From Caballeronia sp031450805 (GTDB lineage: Bacteria; Pseudomonadota; Gammaproteobacteria; Burkholderiales; Burkholderiaceae), in assembly GCF_031450805.1 (NCBI RefSeq), contig NZ_JARTVY010000001.1, forward strand, positions 124,001 through 188,000: a DNA stretch of 64,000 nucleotides. Reading direction: 5' to 3'. Positions 54,016 through 62,268 of the stretch are shown here, piece by piece (the stretch's first letter is position 1; every line of letters begins with the position of its first letter). Below the pieces are notes generated by a model. It searched no databases. It was given only the letters and a program-made list of their open reading frames with translations, and had not been told where the DNA came from. The position numbers were made by a program, and so were the translations under genes.

Positions 54016-54042
54016 AGCCGCTCCTGAGGAGCGGCTTTTTGC
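54010..54042 (+). terminator. Terminator after tRNA-Leu
   Basis: A perfect 15-bp stem (54010-54024 with 54028-54042) has a TGA loop; the 3' arm contains TTTTT. Confidence 0.9.
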
Positions 54043-54126
54043 ATTGGGGCGAAGGTATCGCGACGGGTGCTCCGGCAGTCAGTCGCGCGGTCCGTCGCCT
54101 GAGCGCCCGTCACGAGAACAAGGGCC

Positions 54127-54273
54127 TCAATGCTTTGCCGCCTCACGCTGCCGGCGAAGCTCCCTTCGCCGAAATTGCCAGTCCAGCAATCTCGGCATGC
54201 CGAACTGGCCGAAGGCGCACATCAACACGAGCGGCCAGTAGTCGCGAAAGAATCCCATCACGAAGTCCAGCAT
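54127..54273 (-). CDS. Small unrecognised protein, 48 residues
   Basis: MLDFVMGFFRDYWPLVLMC is followed by AFGQFGMPRLLDWQFRRREL and a charged end RRQREAAKH. One hydrophobic segment (about 2-26) and a basic tail suggest a small inner-membrane protein with its C-terminus in the cytoplasm. A very strong GGGAGGTGG ribosome site lies 3 bases before the ATG at 54273, and its start overlaps the end of the upstream membrane gene by 16 bases. I do not recognise the family. The strong ribosome site and overlap support that it is real. Confidence 0.6.
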   Translation of the reverse strand: MLDFVMGFFRDYWPLVLMCAFGQFGMPRLLDWQFRRRELRRQREAAKH

Positions 54274-54695
54274 TCCACCTCCCTATTCTTGTGGTCGGTC
54301 AAATAAACAGAAAGCGCGTAGTACGCCGAAGCTTCGATCATCGGATGCAGCGGCAACAGCGCTCTGACATCCTCGTTGAACGAAGCAAGCAGCAGATATA
54401 ACCATAGAAGCACGCCGCCAAGCGAGGCGAAAATTCCCAGATTTACGATAAATATCGCCTGCTCCAGACGATGAATCACTTGCCATCGCAACGGGTCTCG
54501 CAGCAATTCCGACGGAAAAGCGGCAAGCGCCATATTGAAGCTGATGCCCGAGGCGACCAGCGAGATCGGGAAGAACTCGTCGACGCCCGGCTGCCTCAGC
54601 GCCACACGCACGATGTATTCGATCACGCCCATGAAAAGCGGCAGCAGAAATACGAGACGTTGGCTCGTTGAGGGAAGACGCTTTGCGGTCATCAT
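54258..54695 (-). CDS. Unrecognised membrane protein, 145 residues
   Basis: The protein starts MMTAKRLPSTSQ and has about four hydrophobic segments: LVFLLPLFMGVIEYIVRVAL (about 13-32), FFPISLVASGISFNMALAAF (about 40-60), AIFIVNLGIFASLGGVLLWL (about 80-105) and SAYYALSVYL near the end. The open frame runs to 54902, but that extra part is Cys/Arg-rich and unlike protein. The MM start at 54695 lies 12 bases after a 20-base palindrome. No family is recognised. It is the first gene of a pair with the 48-residue protein. Confidence 0.6.
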   Translation of the reverse strand: MMTAKRLPSTSQRLVFLLPLFMGVIEYIVRVALRQPGVDEFFPISLVASGISFNMALAAFPSELLRDPLRWQVIHRLEQAIFIVNLGIFASLGGVLLWLYLLLASFNEDVRALLPLHPMIEASAYYALSVYLTDHKNREVECWTS

Positions 54696-54706
54696 CGTGT
54701 CCAGTG

Positions 54707-54726
54707 GTACTGATCGTGATCGGTAC
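54707..54726. promoter_or_regulatory. 20-base near-palindrome before the membrane-protein gene
   Basis: GTACTGATCG / TGATCGGTAC matches its reverse complement at 8 of 10 positions per half. It lies 11 bases upstream of the start at 54695, a typical operator position. No regulator is known. Confidence 0.45.
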
Positions 54727-54983
54727 GACTGTCGCTCGCACGGCGGCGCGCGTGAAGTCGGCCATCCGGCTAATAGCGCATGCGTCTTTTTCGGATCATC
54801 ATTGCGCGAATGTGCGCAATACCGTAGAAGCGAGACGTTTTTTCTCGGGAGAATCGCAGGCGGCGGTATCGATGAAGCCGGACCTGCATGCGCTGCGAGC
54901 ACGCTCGTTCGGCTTGCTTAAGGTTTTCCCGATGCCGTGAGCCGCCCCGCGCGTTGCGCCAACCTGACCCGGCACGAGTACGC

Positions 54984-56984
54984 ATGATGCAACCCGAATA
55001 TTCGCTGTCGCTCGATGCGGTGATCTGCCGCCGCTGCAACGTCGTTTCGCCCGCCGTCGACGAGACGTGCCCGTACTGCGGAGCGGATCGCCAGGGCGCG
55101 ATCTTCACCAGCGTCGCGGATACCAACGCCGATGCTGCCGCAAGCGACGATCGGCGCGATTTCGTCGACTTGCGCGACACCGGCTGGCTCACGCGGCTCG
55201 TGCGTCGAAGAATGGTGACGTCGTATCCGAGCCTGGTCGAGCCCGGCGACGCTCTGCCGTTGCCGGAACGCAGACCCGCGCGCAAGGGGCTCGTAATGCT
55301 TGTGAGCGGTGTGGTGGCCGGCGTCGCGGCGGGCGGATACTTTTATACGCAGTCCGATGCGCAACGCACGCCGACGCAAACCGTCAGCGCGGCGGGAACG
55401 ATCGGGAACGCGTCGTCGTCGCCGCAAACCCGCGATGATGCCGATCGGCATGCGCTCACCCGGCGGCAGGACGACGAGGCGCAGACTTGGAAGACAACGG
55501 CTGCAGGCGCATCGGCTTCGGCCGCAGCCGTGCCTGCGGCGAACGGCGCGGGCGGTATGTCTGGTCCCAGCTTGGCACGTGTCGAAGGTTCTTCGTCGCC
55601 GGCAGTTGCATCGCGCGTCGTTGAATCCCAGGCGGCGTCCGGGAAGGGAGCGAAAGCCACGGAGGTCGCATCGGCGAGTGACTCGTCGCTGTCGTTGCAC
55701 GGTGAGGCGGCGTCGAAGGCAACTACCGCCAAAGAGACAAGCGCCGCCGACATCGCATCGTCGAATGCTACGTCTTCGTCATCCCGCACCGTTGCGGCGT
55801 CGAAGGCATCCTCCGCAAAAGACTCAAGAACCGCTGCCGTTGCATCGGCGAGCGCTTCGCTCGCTTCGTCGCCCGCGGACATTGCATCGACCGCCAAGCG
55901 CGTACCGGAACTCCAGATTCCCGCGATGGCCGCCGAATCGCCAAAAACCCGCGAGGCGTCGCGACAGGCCGTCGCCGACGCGATCAACTCTGCCTCCCGC
56001 CACGGCCGCGCTGCGTCGGACATGGCGACGGGCGCGGTGGTATCCCAAACGCCGTCCCATGCGGTCTCGACAGTCGCGTCGGCCTCGCAAAGCAGGTCGT
56101 CGCCGACTTCCGAAGCAGCGCATGACAGGAGCGTTGCGACGCCTGTTGCATCGCCGAGCGCGGGAGCGCGCGTTGCGAGCGCCTTGCCATCCGTAACGTC
56201 TCCGCCCGCCGTCGACAGCAACACAGCGGCGACGTCGAACGCGACGGCTTCGCAATCGACAGTGACATCAGCACGCACGCCGGCCACGGCAGCGACTTCG
56301 GCAGCGCGCGCATCGTCTATCGCGCCGAACAACGAATCGCGGTCTGCTCCGACGATCACCGCTCAGACAGGATCAAGCACTGCCGCTACGCCGACGTCAG
56401 ACGCCCTGGACAAAACACCCGCGAACATCGCCTCACCGGGCCGCCCGATCGCGCATTCGGCATCCGCCCACGAGGCGCCGTCGTCCGCCGAAGCGCGCAC
56501 GGTCGCAGCCGTCCGCCAAGCGCTCGCCAACCGCGATCTCGCCGCCGCCCGCCGATACCTCCGCGCCCTCGCCCCGATTCAATCTCGCAGTGCGCAGACC
56601 CAGCAACTCGCAGCCGACGTCTCGCGTCAGGAACGTGCGCGCGACAGCGCGATGGCCAGCGCCCGTTCGTGCGCCGCGAACCATGATCCGGCATGCGTGA
56701 CACGAAACGCGCGACGCGCCGTCGCGCTCGATCCGCGCAACGCGCAAGCTCAAGCGCTGCTGAAGCACGCAATGACCGTTCAAGCCGACGCCAACACCGC
56801 CTATTTCCGCAAGGCGAGCGCGCTGCCCGCACCGGTCGTCCCGTCGATGACGTTCGACGGGCGCTGGAGCGTCGCGCCCAGGAGCGCATCGGGCGAAAGC
56901 CACCGGAGCGACGCATCGAAGTCGTACACGCTTTTCGGCTGGGGCGTGCCTACGGTGTCGAAGGGACGCGGCGACGCGCATTGA
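54984..56984 (+). CDS. Membrane protein with zinc ribbon, long Ala/Ser/Thr linker and helical C-terminus
   Basis: The 666-residue protein has an N-terminal zinc ribbon with Cys15, 18, 29 and 32 (CRRC...CPYC), then a charged segment with LTRLVRRRM. One membrane helix (about 102-121, KGLVMLVSGVVAGVAAGGYF) follows, then a disordered region of nearly 400 residues (about 122-506) made almost wholly of Ala, Ser, Thr, Val and Pro. A helical part (about 507-606: VAAVRQALANRDLAAARRYL, RRAVALDPRNAQAQALLKHA) resembles TPR repeats, and a Ser-rich tail ends in TLFGWGVP. It most likely has the zinc ribbon in the cytoplasm and the rest in the periplasm. Family and function are not recognised. It starts at 54984 (MMQPEYSL). 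Confidence 0.75.
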   Translation: MMQPEYSLSLDAVICRRCNVVSPAVDETCPYCGADRQGAIFTSVADTNADAAASDDRRDFVDLRDTGWLTRLVRRRMVTSYPSLVEPGDALPLPERRPARKGLVMLVSGVVAGVAAGGYFYTQSDAQRTPTQTVSAAGTIGNASSSPQTRDDADRHALTRRQDDEAQTWKTTAAGASASAAAVPAANGAGGMSGPSLARVEGSSSPAVASRVVESQAASGKGAKATEVASASDSSLSLHGEAASKATTAKETSAADIASSNATSSSSRTVAASKASSAKDSRTAAVASASASLASSPADIASTAKRVPELQIPAMAAESPKTREASRQAVADAINSASRHGRAASDMATGAVVSQTPSHAVSTVASASQSRSSPTSEAAHDRSVATPVASPSAGARVASALPSVTSPPAVDSNTAATSNATASQSTVTSARTPATAATSAARASSIAPNNESRSAPTITAQTGSSTAATPTSDALDKTPANIASPGRPIAHSASAHEAPSSAEARTVAAVRQALANRDLAAARRYLRALAPIQSRSAQTQQLAADVSRQERARDSAMASARSCAANHDPACVTRNARRAVALDPRNAQAQALLKHAMTVQADANTAYFRKASALPAPVVPSMTFDGRWSVAPRSASGESHRSDASKSYTLFGWGVPTVSKGRGDAH

Positions 56985-57153
56985 AAAGGACACGCGGGAA
57001 GCCCGCGACGATTCGGCTCCCAGCCAGATGACGCATATCGCCGTACTGCCTCGGCTCCGAATGCGTCGCGGGAACTCGCCGCACGCTCATGCCTGACGTC
57101 GCAGGCGCCGTCGTGGCCTTGCTAGAATGCGCGCTTCAACTGCCCTGCATCCG

Positions 57154-57876
57154 ATGGACCTCGAAACCCTCCTCTTCTCCCAAGGCTTCGGGTCGCGCCG
57201 CCAGTGCCGCGGGATCATCGCCGAAGGGCGCGTGCGCATCGGCGGCGAAGTCCGCACCGATCCGCGCGCCGATTTCCCCATCGCGCCGCCGCTCGATTTC
57301 GACGTCGACGGGCGCACGTGGACCTATCGCGACAAGGCGTATCTCGCGCTCAACAAGCCTGCGGGCTACGAATGCTCGCGCGATCCGCAGCATCATCTGA
57401 GCGTGTTCCACCTGCTGCTGCCGCAACTGATCGAGCGCGGCGTCCAGCCGGTCGGCCGGCTCGATCAGGACACCACCGGCCTGCTCCTCCTTTCCGACGA
57501 TGGCGCGTTCGTCCACGCTTTCACGTCGCCGAAGCGCAAGGTGCCGAAGGTCTATCTCGCGACGGTGCGCCATCCCCTCGATGACGCGCAGCTCGCCACC
57601 CTTCGCGAAGGCGTGCTGCTGCACGGCGAGACGAGACCGACCGCCGCGCTCGCCGCCCATCGACGAGACGAACGGTTACTCGAACTGACCGTGCTGGAAG
57701 GCAAATACCACCAGGTCAAGCGGATGGTCGCGGCGGCGGGAAATCGCGTCGAACAGCTGCATCGGGAGCGCGTCGGCGGTTATGCGCTGCCGGCATCGCT
57801 CAGGGAAGGGGAATGGCGCTGGCTCGACGCCGACGATCTTGCCGCACTGCGCTCGAAGGAAGACATCGACGCGTGA
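57154..57876 (+). CDS. rsuA: 16S rRNA pseudouridine(516) synthase
   Basis: The 240-residue protein has an N-terminal S4-like domain (LETLLFSQGFGSRRQCRGII, RVRIGGEVRTDP) and a catalytic domain with Asp in PVGRLDQDTTGLLLLSDDG. KYHQVKRMVAAAGNRVEQLHR is typical of the RsuA branch. It modifies U516 of 16S rRNA, though small RluE/RluF relatives are alike. The start at 57154 (MDLETLLF) fits the family; the frame is open 9 codons further. Confidence 0.9.
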   Translation: MDLETLLFSQGFGSRRQCRGIIAEGRVRIGGEVRTDPRADFPIAPPLDFDVDGRTWTYRDKAYLALNKPAGYECSRDPQHHLSVFHLLLPQLIERGVQPVGRLDQDTTGLLLLSDDGAFVHAFTSPKRKVPKVYLATVRHPLDDAQLATLREGVLLHGETRPTAALAAHRRDERLLELTVLEGKYHQVKRMVAAAGNRVEQLHRERVGGYALPASLREGEWRWLDADDLAALRSKEDIDA

Positions 57877-58026
57877 CACGGCCACCTGCCGGCCCCAGGA
57901 AACCGATCTGTAAATCCCGAAAACCGCCCACGCCCGCGCGTTGCGCCGCAGCATGCCTTCCGGTCCGAGTGCTCATATACTCGTCTTACGGAACCAGAAT
58001 GACTAAAACAAGGGCAGGAGGGCATC

Positions 58027-58203
58027 ATGGCTTCCCACATGAGCGTCGCGCTGATTGCGTTCGTCGTGTTGTGCGCGGTTCTGATCGGGGTATTGGGCGT
58101 CGTCATGCACATGAGGCATAAGTACTCGCCGAATCTGATGGGCGCGCTGATCGGCGCATTGATGTGCTTCGTCCTGCTCGAAACGATTCCGGCGCTGATC
58201 TAG
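58027..58203 (+). CDS. Small unrecognised membrane protein, 58 residues
   Basis: MASHMSVALIAFVVLCAVLI continues with GVLGVVMHMRHKYSPNLMGA and LIGALMCFVLLETIPALI. Two hydrophobic helices (about 6-26 and 40-57) are joined by a basic turn. AGGAGG lies 6 bases before the ATG. Its stop overlaps the end of the convergent epimerase gene by 4 bases. No family is recognised. Confidence 0.62.
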   Translation: MASHMSVALIAFVVLCAVLIGVLGVVMHMRHKYSPNLMGALIGALMCFVLLETIPALI

Positions 58204-59252
58204 CGCGGCGTATCCGCTTCCATTCCCGGCCCGGCGTGCCCGCGGCTTCGCTCGCGAAGGAAATGGTCGACCGTGGGATAGCGCAGCGCGTAACCCAGTT
58301 CGCGCTTGAGACGATCGTTGCGAAGGCGTCGCGATTCGCGCATGAACGAAAGCGTGACCGGTTCCAGCCGCGCTTCGGCTTCCTCTCTCGTGATGCGCGG
58401 CACGCGCGGCAATCCGCAGGCATCGGCCACGCGGTCGAAATAATCGGCCATGCACAAGTCCGTATCGTCCGATGCGTTGATCGCGCGCTGCGGCTTTCCC
58501 CGCCCGAGCGTTCGAACGATGATCGCGGCGAGATCGTCGGCGTGAATGTGGTTCGTGTACACGTCGTCGCGTTCGATGAGCGCAGGCATCGCCCGTTCGA
58601 TGCGCGCGCGCGGCAGACGGTCTTCCGCATAGATTCCGGGGATGCGCACGATCGACACGCGCCAGCCGCTTCGCACGCCCGTGCCGCGCAACAGTTGCTC
58701 TGCCGACACGCGGCGCCGCGCACGCTCGTTCTCGGGCCGCACGGGCCGCGTTTCGTCGATCCGCGCGCCGCGGCAATCGCCGTATACGCCCGTCGTGCTC
58801 GCATAAACGAACCGCAAGCGGGCCTGCGCCGACGTGGCTCCAAAAGAGGTGTCGGGTACAATGAAAGACGCGCTGCGCCACGCGGGACGTACAGCCATTG
58901 AGGTTTGCACGCCACGCGCCACCGAGCGGCGAGGCGCGCGCAATGCTGCAAGAAGGGCGCGGGTGCGGCGGTCGGTATCGCCGTCGCGCTGGGGCGGCGC
59001 GAGATGCAAGACATGACGCGCGATGCCCGCGAGCCTCGCAAGACTTCTGCGCGCATCGAGGTCGCCGGTAATCGGCAACGCGCCTGCCGCGCGCAGTTCG
59101 GCTGCACGTTCGGGATGATGCGTAAGCGCGATCACGCGCGGTCCGGCGGCGCGGGCATGAAAGAGCGGCAACGTGCGCAGCCCGACATCGCCGCATCCGA
59201 CGATCAGCACGCGCGGGCGGCGCAGAATTCGAGTGGCGATCATGCGGTGCAT
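58200..59252 (-). CDS. NAD(P)-binding epimerase/dehydratase-like protein (extended SDR)
   Basis: The 350-residue protein has the Rossmann motif VLIVGCGDVGLRTL (about 13-26). It also has ASTTGVYGDCRG and IVRIPGIYAEDRLPRARI like YeeZ-type nucleoside-diphosphate-sugar epimerases, and NHIHADDLAAIIV. The usual catalytic YxxxK is not clear: the expected place reads RRRVSAEQLL. Activity is therefore uncertain. The start is 59252 (MHRMIATRIL) or 59243. It is divergent from the reductase gene, with 82 bases between. Confidence 0.78.
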   Translation of the reverse strand: MHRMIATRILRRPRVLIVGCGDVGLRTLPLFHARAAGPRVIALTHHPERAAELRAAGALPITGDLDARRSLARLAGIARHVLHLAPPQRDGDTDRRTRALLAALRAPRRSVARGVQTSMAVRPAWRSASFIVPDTSFGATSAQARLRFVYASTTGVYGDCRGARIDETRPVRPENERARRRVSAEQLLRGTGVRSGWRVSIVRIPGIYAEDRLPRARIERAMPALIERDDVYTNHIHADDLAAIIVRTLGRGKPQRAINASDDTDLCMADYFDRVADACGLPRVPRITREEAEARLEPVTLSFMRESRRLRNDRLKRELGYALRYPTVDHFLRERSRGHAGPGMEADTPR

Positions 59253-59334
59253 TGTATCCGCCGCTCGTTGCAGACGTTCGGCCGCTGAACGCGGCATCGA
59301 AAGACATACTTACACCATCGCACGAAATCGATCT

Positions 59335-60366
59335 ATGGCATTCAACGTAACGCTCCGGCAAAGCGGCCGGCAGTTTCAGGTGGAACCCGACGAACCGGTG
59401 CTGACCGCCGCACTGCGTCAGGGGATCGGCCTGCCCTACGGCTGCAAGAACGGCGCTTGCGGCTCCTGCAAGGGCGCGGTCGTCGAGGGCGAAGTCGAAC
59501 AGGCGCCGCATTCGTCGTCGGCGCTCTCCAACGATGAAAAAACCCGCGGCATGGCCCTCTTCTGCTGCGCCACCGCGCAAAGCGATCTGACCATCGACGT
59601 GCGCGAAGTCGCGGGCGTCGGCGACGTGCAGGTGAAGAAGCTGCCCTGCCGCGTCAACGCGCTCGAGCGCCGGGCGGACGATGTCATCGAACTGAAGCTG
59701 CAGTTGCCCGCCAACGAGCGCCTGCAATATCTCGCGGGGCAGTACATCGAATTCATTCTGAAGGACGGCAAGCGCCGCAGCTATTCGATGGCGAGCCCGC
59801 CGCATCACGAAGGCCCGCTCGAGCTGCACATCCGCCACATGCCGGGCGGCACGTTCACGGACCACGTGTTCGGCGCGATGAAAGAGCGCGATATCCTGCG
59901 CTTCGAAGGCCCGCTCGGCACGTTCTTCCTGCGCGACGAATCGGACAAGCCCATCGTGCTGCTCGCGTCGGGCACGGGCTTCGCGCCGATCAAGGCGATC
60001 ATCGAGCATGCGGTGTTCAAGAACCTGAACCGCCCGATGACGCTCTATTGGGGCGGCCGCCGCAAGAAGGACCTGTACATGATGGAACTGGCCGAGCAGT
60101 GGGCGAAGGAAGTGCCGAACTTCAGGTTCGTGCCGGTGCTCTCGGAACCCGATGCGGTCGACAACTGGAATGGCCGCACGGGCTTCGTACATCGTGCCGT
60201 CATCGAAGATCTGCCCGATTTGAGCGCGTATCAGGTCTATGCATGCGGCGCGCCGGTGATGGTGGAATCGGCGCAACGCGATTTCACGCTGCATCACCGG
60301 TTGCCGGAGGACGAGTTTTACGCGGACTCCTTCACGAGCGCGGCGGATCTCGCGCATCCGGTGTGA
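59335..60366 (+). CDS. Ferredoxin-fused flavin reductase (CDP-6-deoxyglucoseen reductase-like)
   Basis: The 343-residue protein has an N-terminal plant-type [2Fe-2S] domain with cysteines in PYGCKNGACGSCKG and LFCCATAQ. An FAD domain (RSYSMASPPHHEGPLELHIRH in two parts RSYSMASPPH and EGPLELHIRH, after GQYIEFIL) and an NAD domain (LLASGTGFAPIKAI) follow. It passes electrons from NAD(P)H through FAD to the cluster. AscD-like naming is by family only; a role in desaturase, hydroxylase or phenol-type oxygenases cannot be excluded. The start at 59335 (MAFNVTLRQ) is chosen; no partner oxygenase gene is next to it. Confidence 0.88.
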   Translation: MAFNVTLRQSGRQFQVEPDEPVLTAALRQGIGLPYGCKNGACGSCKGAVVEGEVEQAPHSSSALSNDEKTRGMALFCCATAQSDLTIDVREVAGVGDVQVKKLPCRVNALERRADDVIELKLQLPANERLQYLAGQYIEFILKDGKRRSYSMASPPHHEGPLELHIRHMPGGTFTDHVFGAMKERDILRFEGPLGTFFLRDESDKPIVLLASGTGFAPIKAIIEHAVFKNLNRPMTLYWGGRRKKDLYMMELAEQWAKEVPNFRFVPVLSEPDAVDNWNGRTGFVHRAVIEDLPDLSAYQVYACGAPVMVESAQRDFTLHHRLPEDEFYADSFTSAADLAHPV

Positions 60367-60448
60367 TCGGCATTCTGTGAAACCGCCGGCGCCGAGATTT
60401 TCGCGCTGGCGGTTTACACGCAGGAACGTCATAACGTATCCTTCGCGA

Positions 60449-60499
60449 ATGAATCGAATCCTGAACGCACTCCGACGCCGCCGCTCGCCGCTTCCTTAG
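60449..60499 (+). CDS. Possible 16-residue Arg-rich leader peptide
   Basis: The frame reads MNRILNALRRRRSPLP and stops, with four consecutive Arg codons (CGA CGC CGC CGC) and a fifth Arg earlier. A terminator follows 65 bases later, upstream of an argD-like gene. There is no good ribosome site at the usual distance, so translation is uncertain; chance is possible in a GC-rich genome. Confidence 0.3.
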   Translation: MNRILNALRRRRSPLP

Positions 60500-60564
60500 G
60501 GATGCCGCTGGCTCGTCAAGCATTCGCGCTCGTCATGGTTCGGTTGTATGAAGCGCAGAGAATG

Positions 60565-60596
60565 AAGCCACGCAAACGCCGTGGCTTTTGTTTTTT
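60565..60596 (+). terminator. Terminator upstream of the aminotransferase gene (possible attenuator)
   Basis: AAGCCACG (60565-60572) pairs with CGTGGCTT (60580-60587), then TTG and six T (60588-60596). It lies 46 bases before the aminotransferase ATG and about 200 after the reductase gene, so it is either the reductase terminator or an attenuator. Confidence 0.8.
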
Positions 60597-60641
60597 GCGC
60601 GCCGCTTTTTCTTTCGTCATCGCCTCGTGGAGCCCGCTGTC

Positions 60642-61826
60642 ATGAATTTCAATGAGTACCCTGTCGATTCGCTGATGTACATCACGAACCGCCCCGAGAT
60701 CGTGTTCACGCACGGCAAGGGCTCGTGGCTCTACGACAATACCGGCAAGCGCTATCTCGACTTCATTCAGGGCTGGGCGGTCAATTCGCTCGGCCATTGC
60801 AACGACGGCATGATCGAAGCGCTGGAGAAGCAGGCGCGCACGCTGATCAATCCGTCGCCGGCGTTCTATAACGGCCCGATGGCGCAGCTCGCCGGCTTGC
60901 TCACGCAGCACAGCTGCTTCGACAAGGTGTTCTTCGCCAACAGCGGCGCCGAAGCGAACGAAGGCGCGATCAAGCTTGCGCGCAAATGGGGCCGCAAGTT
61001 CCGCAACGGCGCCTACGAGATCATCACGTTCGATCACAGCTTCCACGGCCGCACGCTTGCCACGATGTCCGCGAGCGGCAAGGCGGGCTGGGACACGATC
61101 TATGCGCCGCAAGTGCCGGGCTTCCCGAAAGCCGATCTGAACGATATCCCCTCGGTCGAGAAGCTCATCAGCGAGAAGACCGTTGCCGTCATGCTCGAGC
61201 CGATTCAGGGCGAAGGCGGCGTCATTCCCGCGACGCGCGAGTTCATGCAGCAATTGCGTGCGCTGACGAAGCAGCACAACCTGCTGTTGATCGTCGACGA
61301 AGTGCAGAGCGGCTGTGGACGCGCGGGAACATTGTTCGCGTACGAGTTGTCGGGCATCGAGCCGGACATCATGACGCTCGGCAAGGGCATCGGTGGCGGC
61401 GTGCCGCTTGCTGCGTTGCTGTCGAAGGCGGATGTCGCGTGCTTCGAGGCGGGCGACCAGGGCGGCACGTACAACGGCAATCCGTTGATGACGGCGGTGG
61501 GCCATTCGGTGATTTCGCAGCTTGTTGCGCCCGGCTTTCTCGCGGGCGTGCGCGAGCGGGGCGAATATTTGCGTAGCGAGTTGCTGAAGTTGTCGGATGA
61601 GCGCGGCTTCCGGGGTGAGCGTGGCGAGGGCTTGCTGCGCGCGCTGCTGCTGGATAGCGACAAGGGACCGCAAATCGTCGAGAAGGCGCGGCTGATGCAG
61701 CCGGATGGGTTGTTGCTGAACGCGGCGCGGCCGAACTTGCTGCGCTTCATGCCGGCGCTCAATGTGACCAAGGACGAGATCGATCAGATGCTTTCGATGC
61801 TGCGTTCCGTGCTCGATACGCTGTGA
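60642..61826 (+). CDS. argD: Acetylornithine aminotransferase family protein
   Basis: This class III PLP aminotransferase of 394 residues, with acetylornithine as the likely substrate, acts in arginine synthesis. It shows ITNRPEIVFTHGKGSWLYD near the start, NSGAEANEGAIKLAR, EPIQGEGGVIPA, VDEVQSGCGR and PLP lysine in TLGKGIGGGVPLAA. The ATG at 60642 is chosen over 60588, which would add Phe/Arg-rich sequence overlapping the terminator. Succinyldiaminopimelate or GABA-type relatives are alternatives. Its stop overlaps the GTG start of the GNAT gene (GTGA). Confidence 0.86.
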   Translation: MNFNEYPVDSLMYITNRPEIVFTHGKGSWLYDNTGKRYLDFIQGWAVNSLGHCNDGMIEALEKQARTLINPSPAFYNGPMAQLAGLLTQHSCFDKVFFANSGAEANEGAIKLARKWGRKFRNGAYEIITFDHSFHGRTLATMSASGKAGWDTIYAPQVPGFPKADLNDIPSVEKLISEKTVAVMLEPIQGEGGVIPATREFMQQLRALTKQHNLLLIVDEVQSGCGRAGTLFAYELSGIEPDIMTLGKGIGGGVPLAALLSKADVACFEAGDQGGTYNGNPLMTAVGHSVISQLVAPGFLAGVRERGEYLRSELLKLSDERGFRGERGEGLLRALLLDSDKGPQIVEKARLMQPDGLLLNAARPNLLRFMPALNVTKDEIDQMLSMLRSVLDTL

Positions 61827-62245
61827 TCGTTCGCACCTTCGAAGCGGGCGATCGCGATGCCGTGATCGCTCTGTGGCGCGATGTGTTTCCCGAGTACGGG
61901 GATGCGTCGAGGCCGCAGCGCGATCCGGCTTTGTCGATTGCCAACAAGCTGTCGACTCAGCCTGAGTTGTTCTTCGTCGGTGTGGTGGATGACGCCGTCA
62001 TCGGAACCGTCATGTGCGGGTATGACGGGCATCGGGGGTGGGTTTATTCGCTTGCCGTTTCGCGTTCGTCGCGAAGGCGCGGGTTTGGGCAATGTCTGAT
62101 GCTTCATGCCGAAGCGGCGCTTGCCCGGCTTGGTTGCCCTAAGGTTAATCTGCAGGTGCTTTCTGTTAAGCCCGAGTTAGTTTCGTTTTATCAGCGGCTC
62201 GGGTATCGCGTTGATGATGTTGTCAGTCTGGGCAAGCGGCTTTAG
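61823..62245 (+). CDS. ypeA: GNAT acetyltransferase (YpeA-like)
   Basis: The 140-residue protein is a single GNAT domain. It has LAVSRSSRRRGFGQCLMLHAEAAL (split: LAVSRSSRRRGFG and QCLMLHAEAAL) as acetyl-CoA-binding motif A, and VNLQVLSVKPELVSFYQRLGY as motif B. The opening RTFEAGDRDAVIALW resembles YpeA. The target is unknown. The GTG start overlaps the aminotransferase stop by two bases beyond the shared G, so it is translationally coupled. Confidence 0.86.
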   Translation: MIVRTFEAGDRDAVIALWRDVFPEYGDASRPQRDPALSIANKLSTQPELFFVGVVDDAVIGTVMCGYDGHRGWVYSLAVSRSSRRRGFGQCLMLHAEAALARLGCPKVNLQVLSVKPELVSFYQRLGYRVDDVVSLGKRL

Positions 62246-62268
62246 TGTTCTTTTCGTTGAGCTTGTTT

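Larger units (their letters stand above)
60367..60641. other. Leader region of the aminotransferase gene
   Basis: The 275-base gap holds a short Arg-rich reading frame (60449-60499), a strong hairpin terminator (60565-60596) and the aminotransferase ribosome site (GTGGAGC, about 10 bases before the ATG). Confidence 0.6.

Noticed and set aside
53883..54146. Minus-strand frame with WCPGPESNRHALRRG-type sequence across the tRNA
   Set aside because: This is the well-known false protein produced by translating a tRNA antisense.
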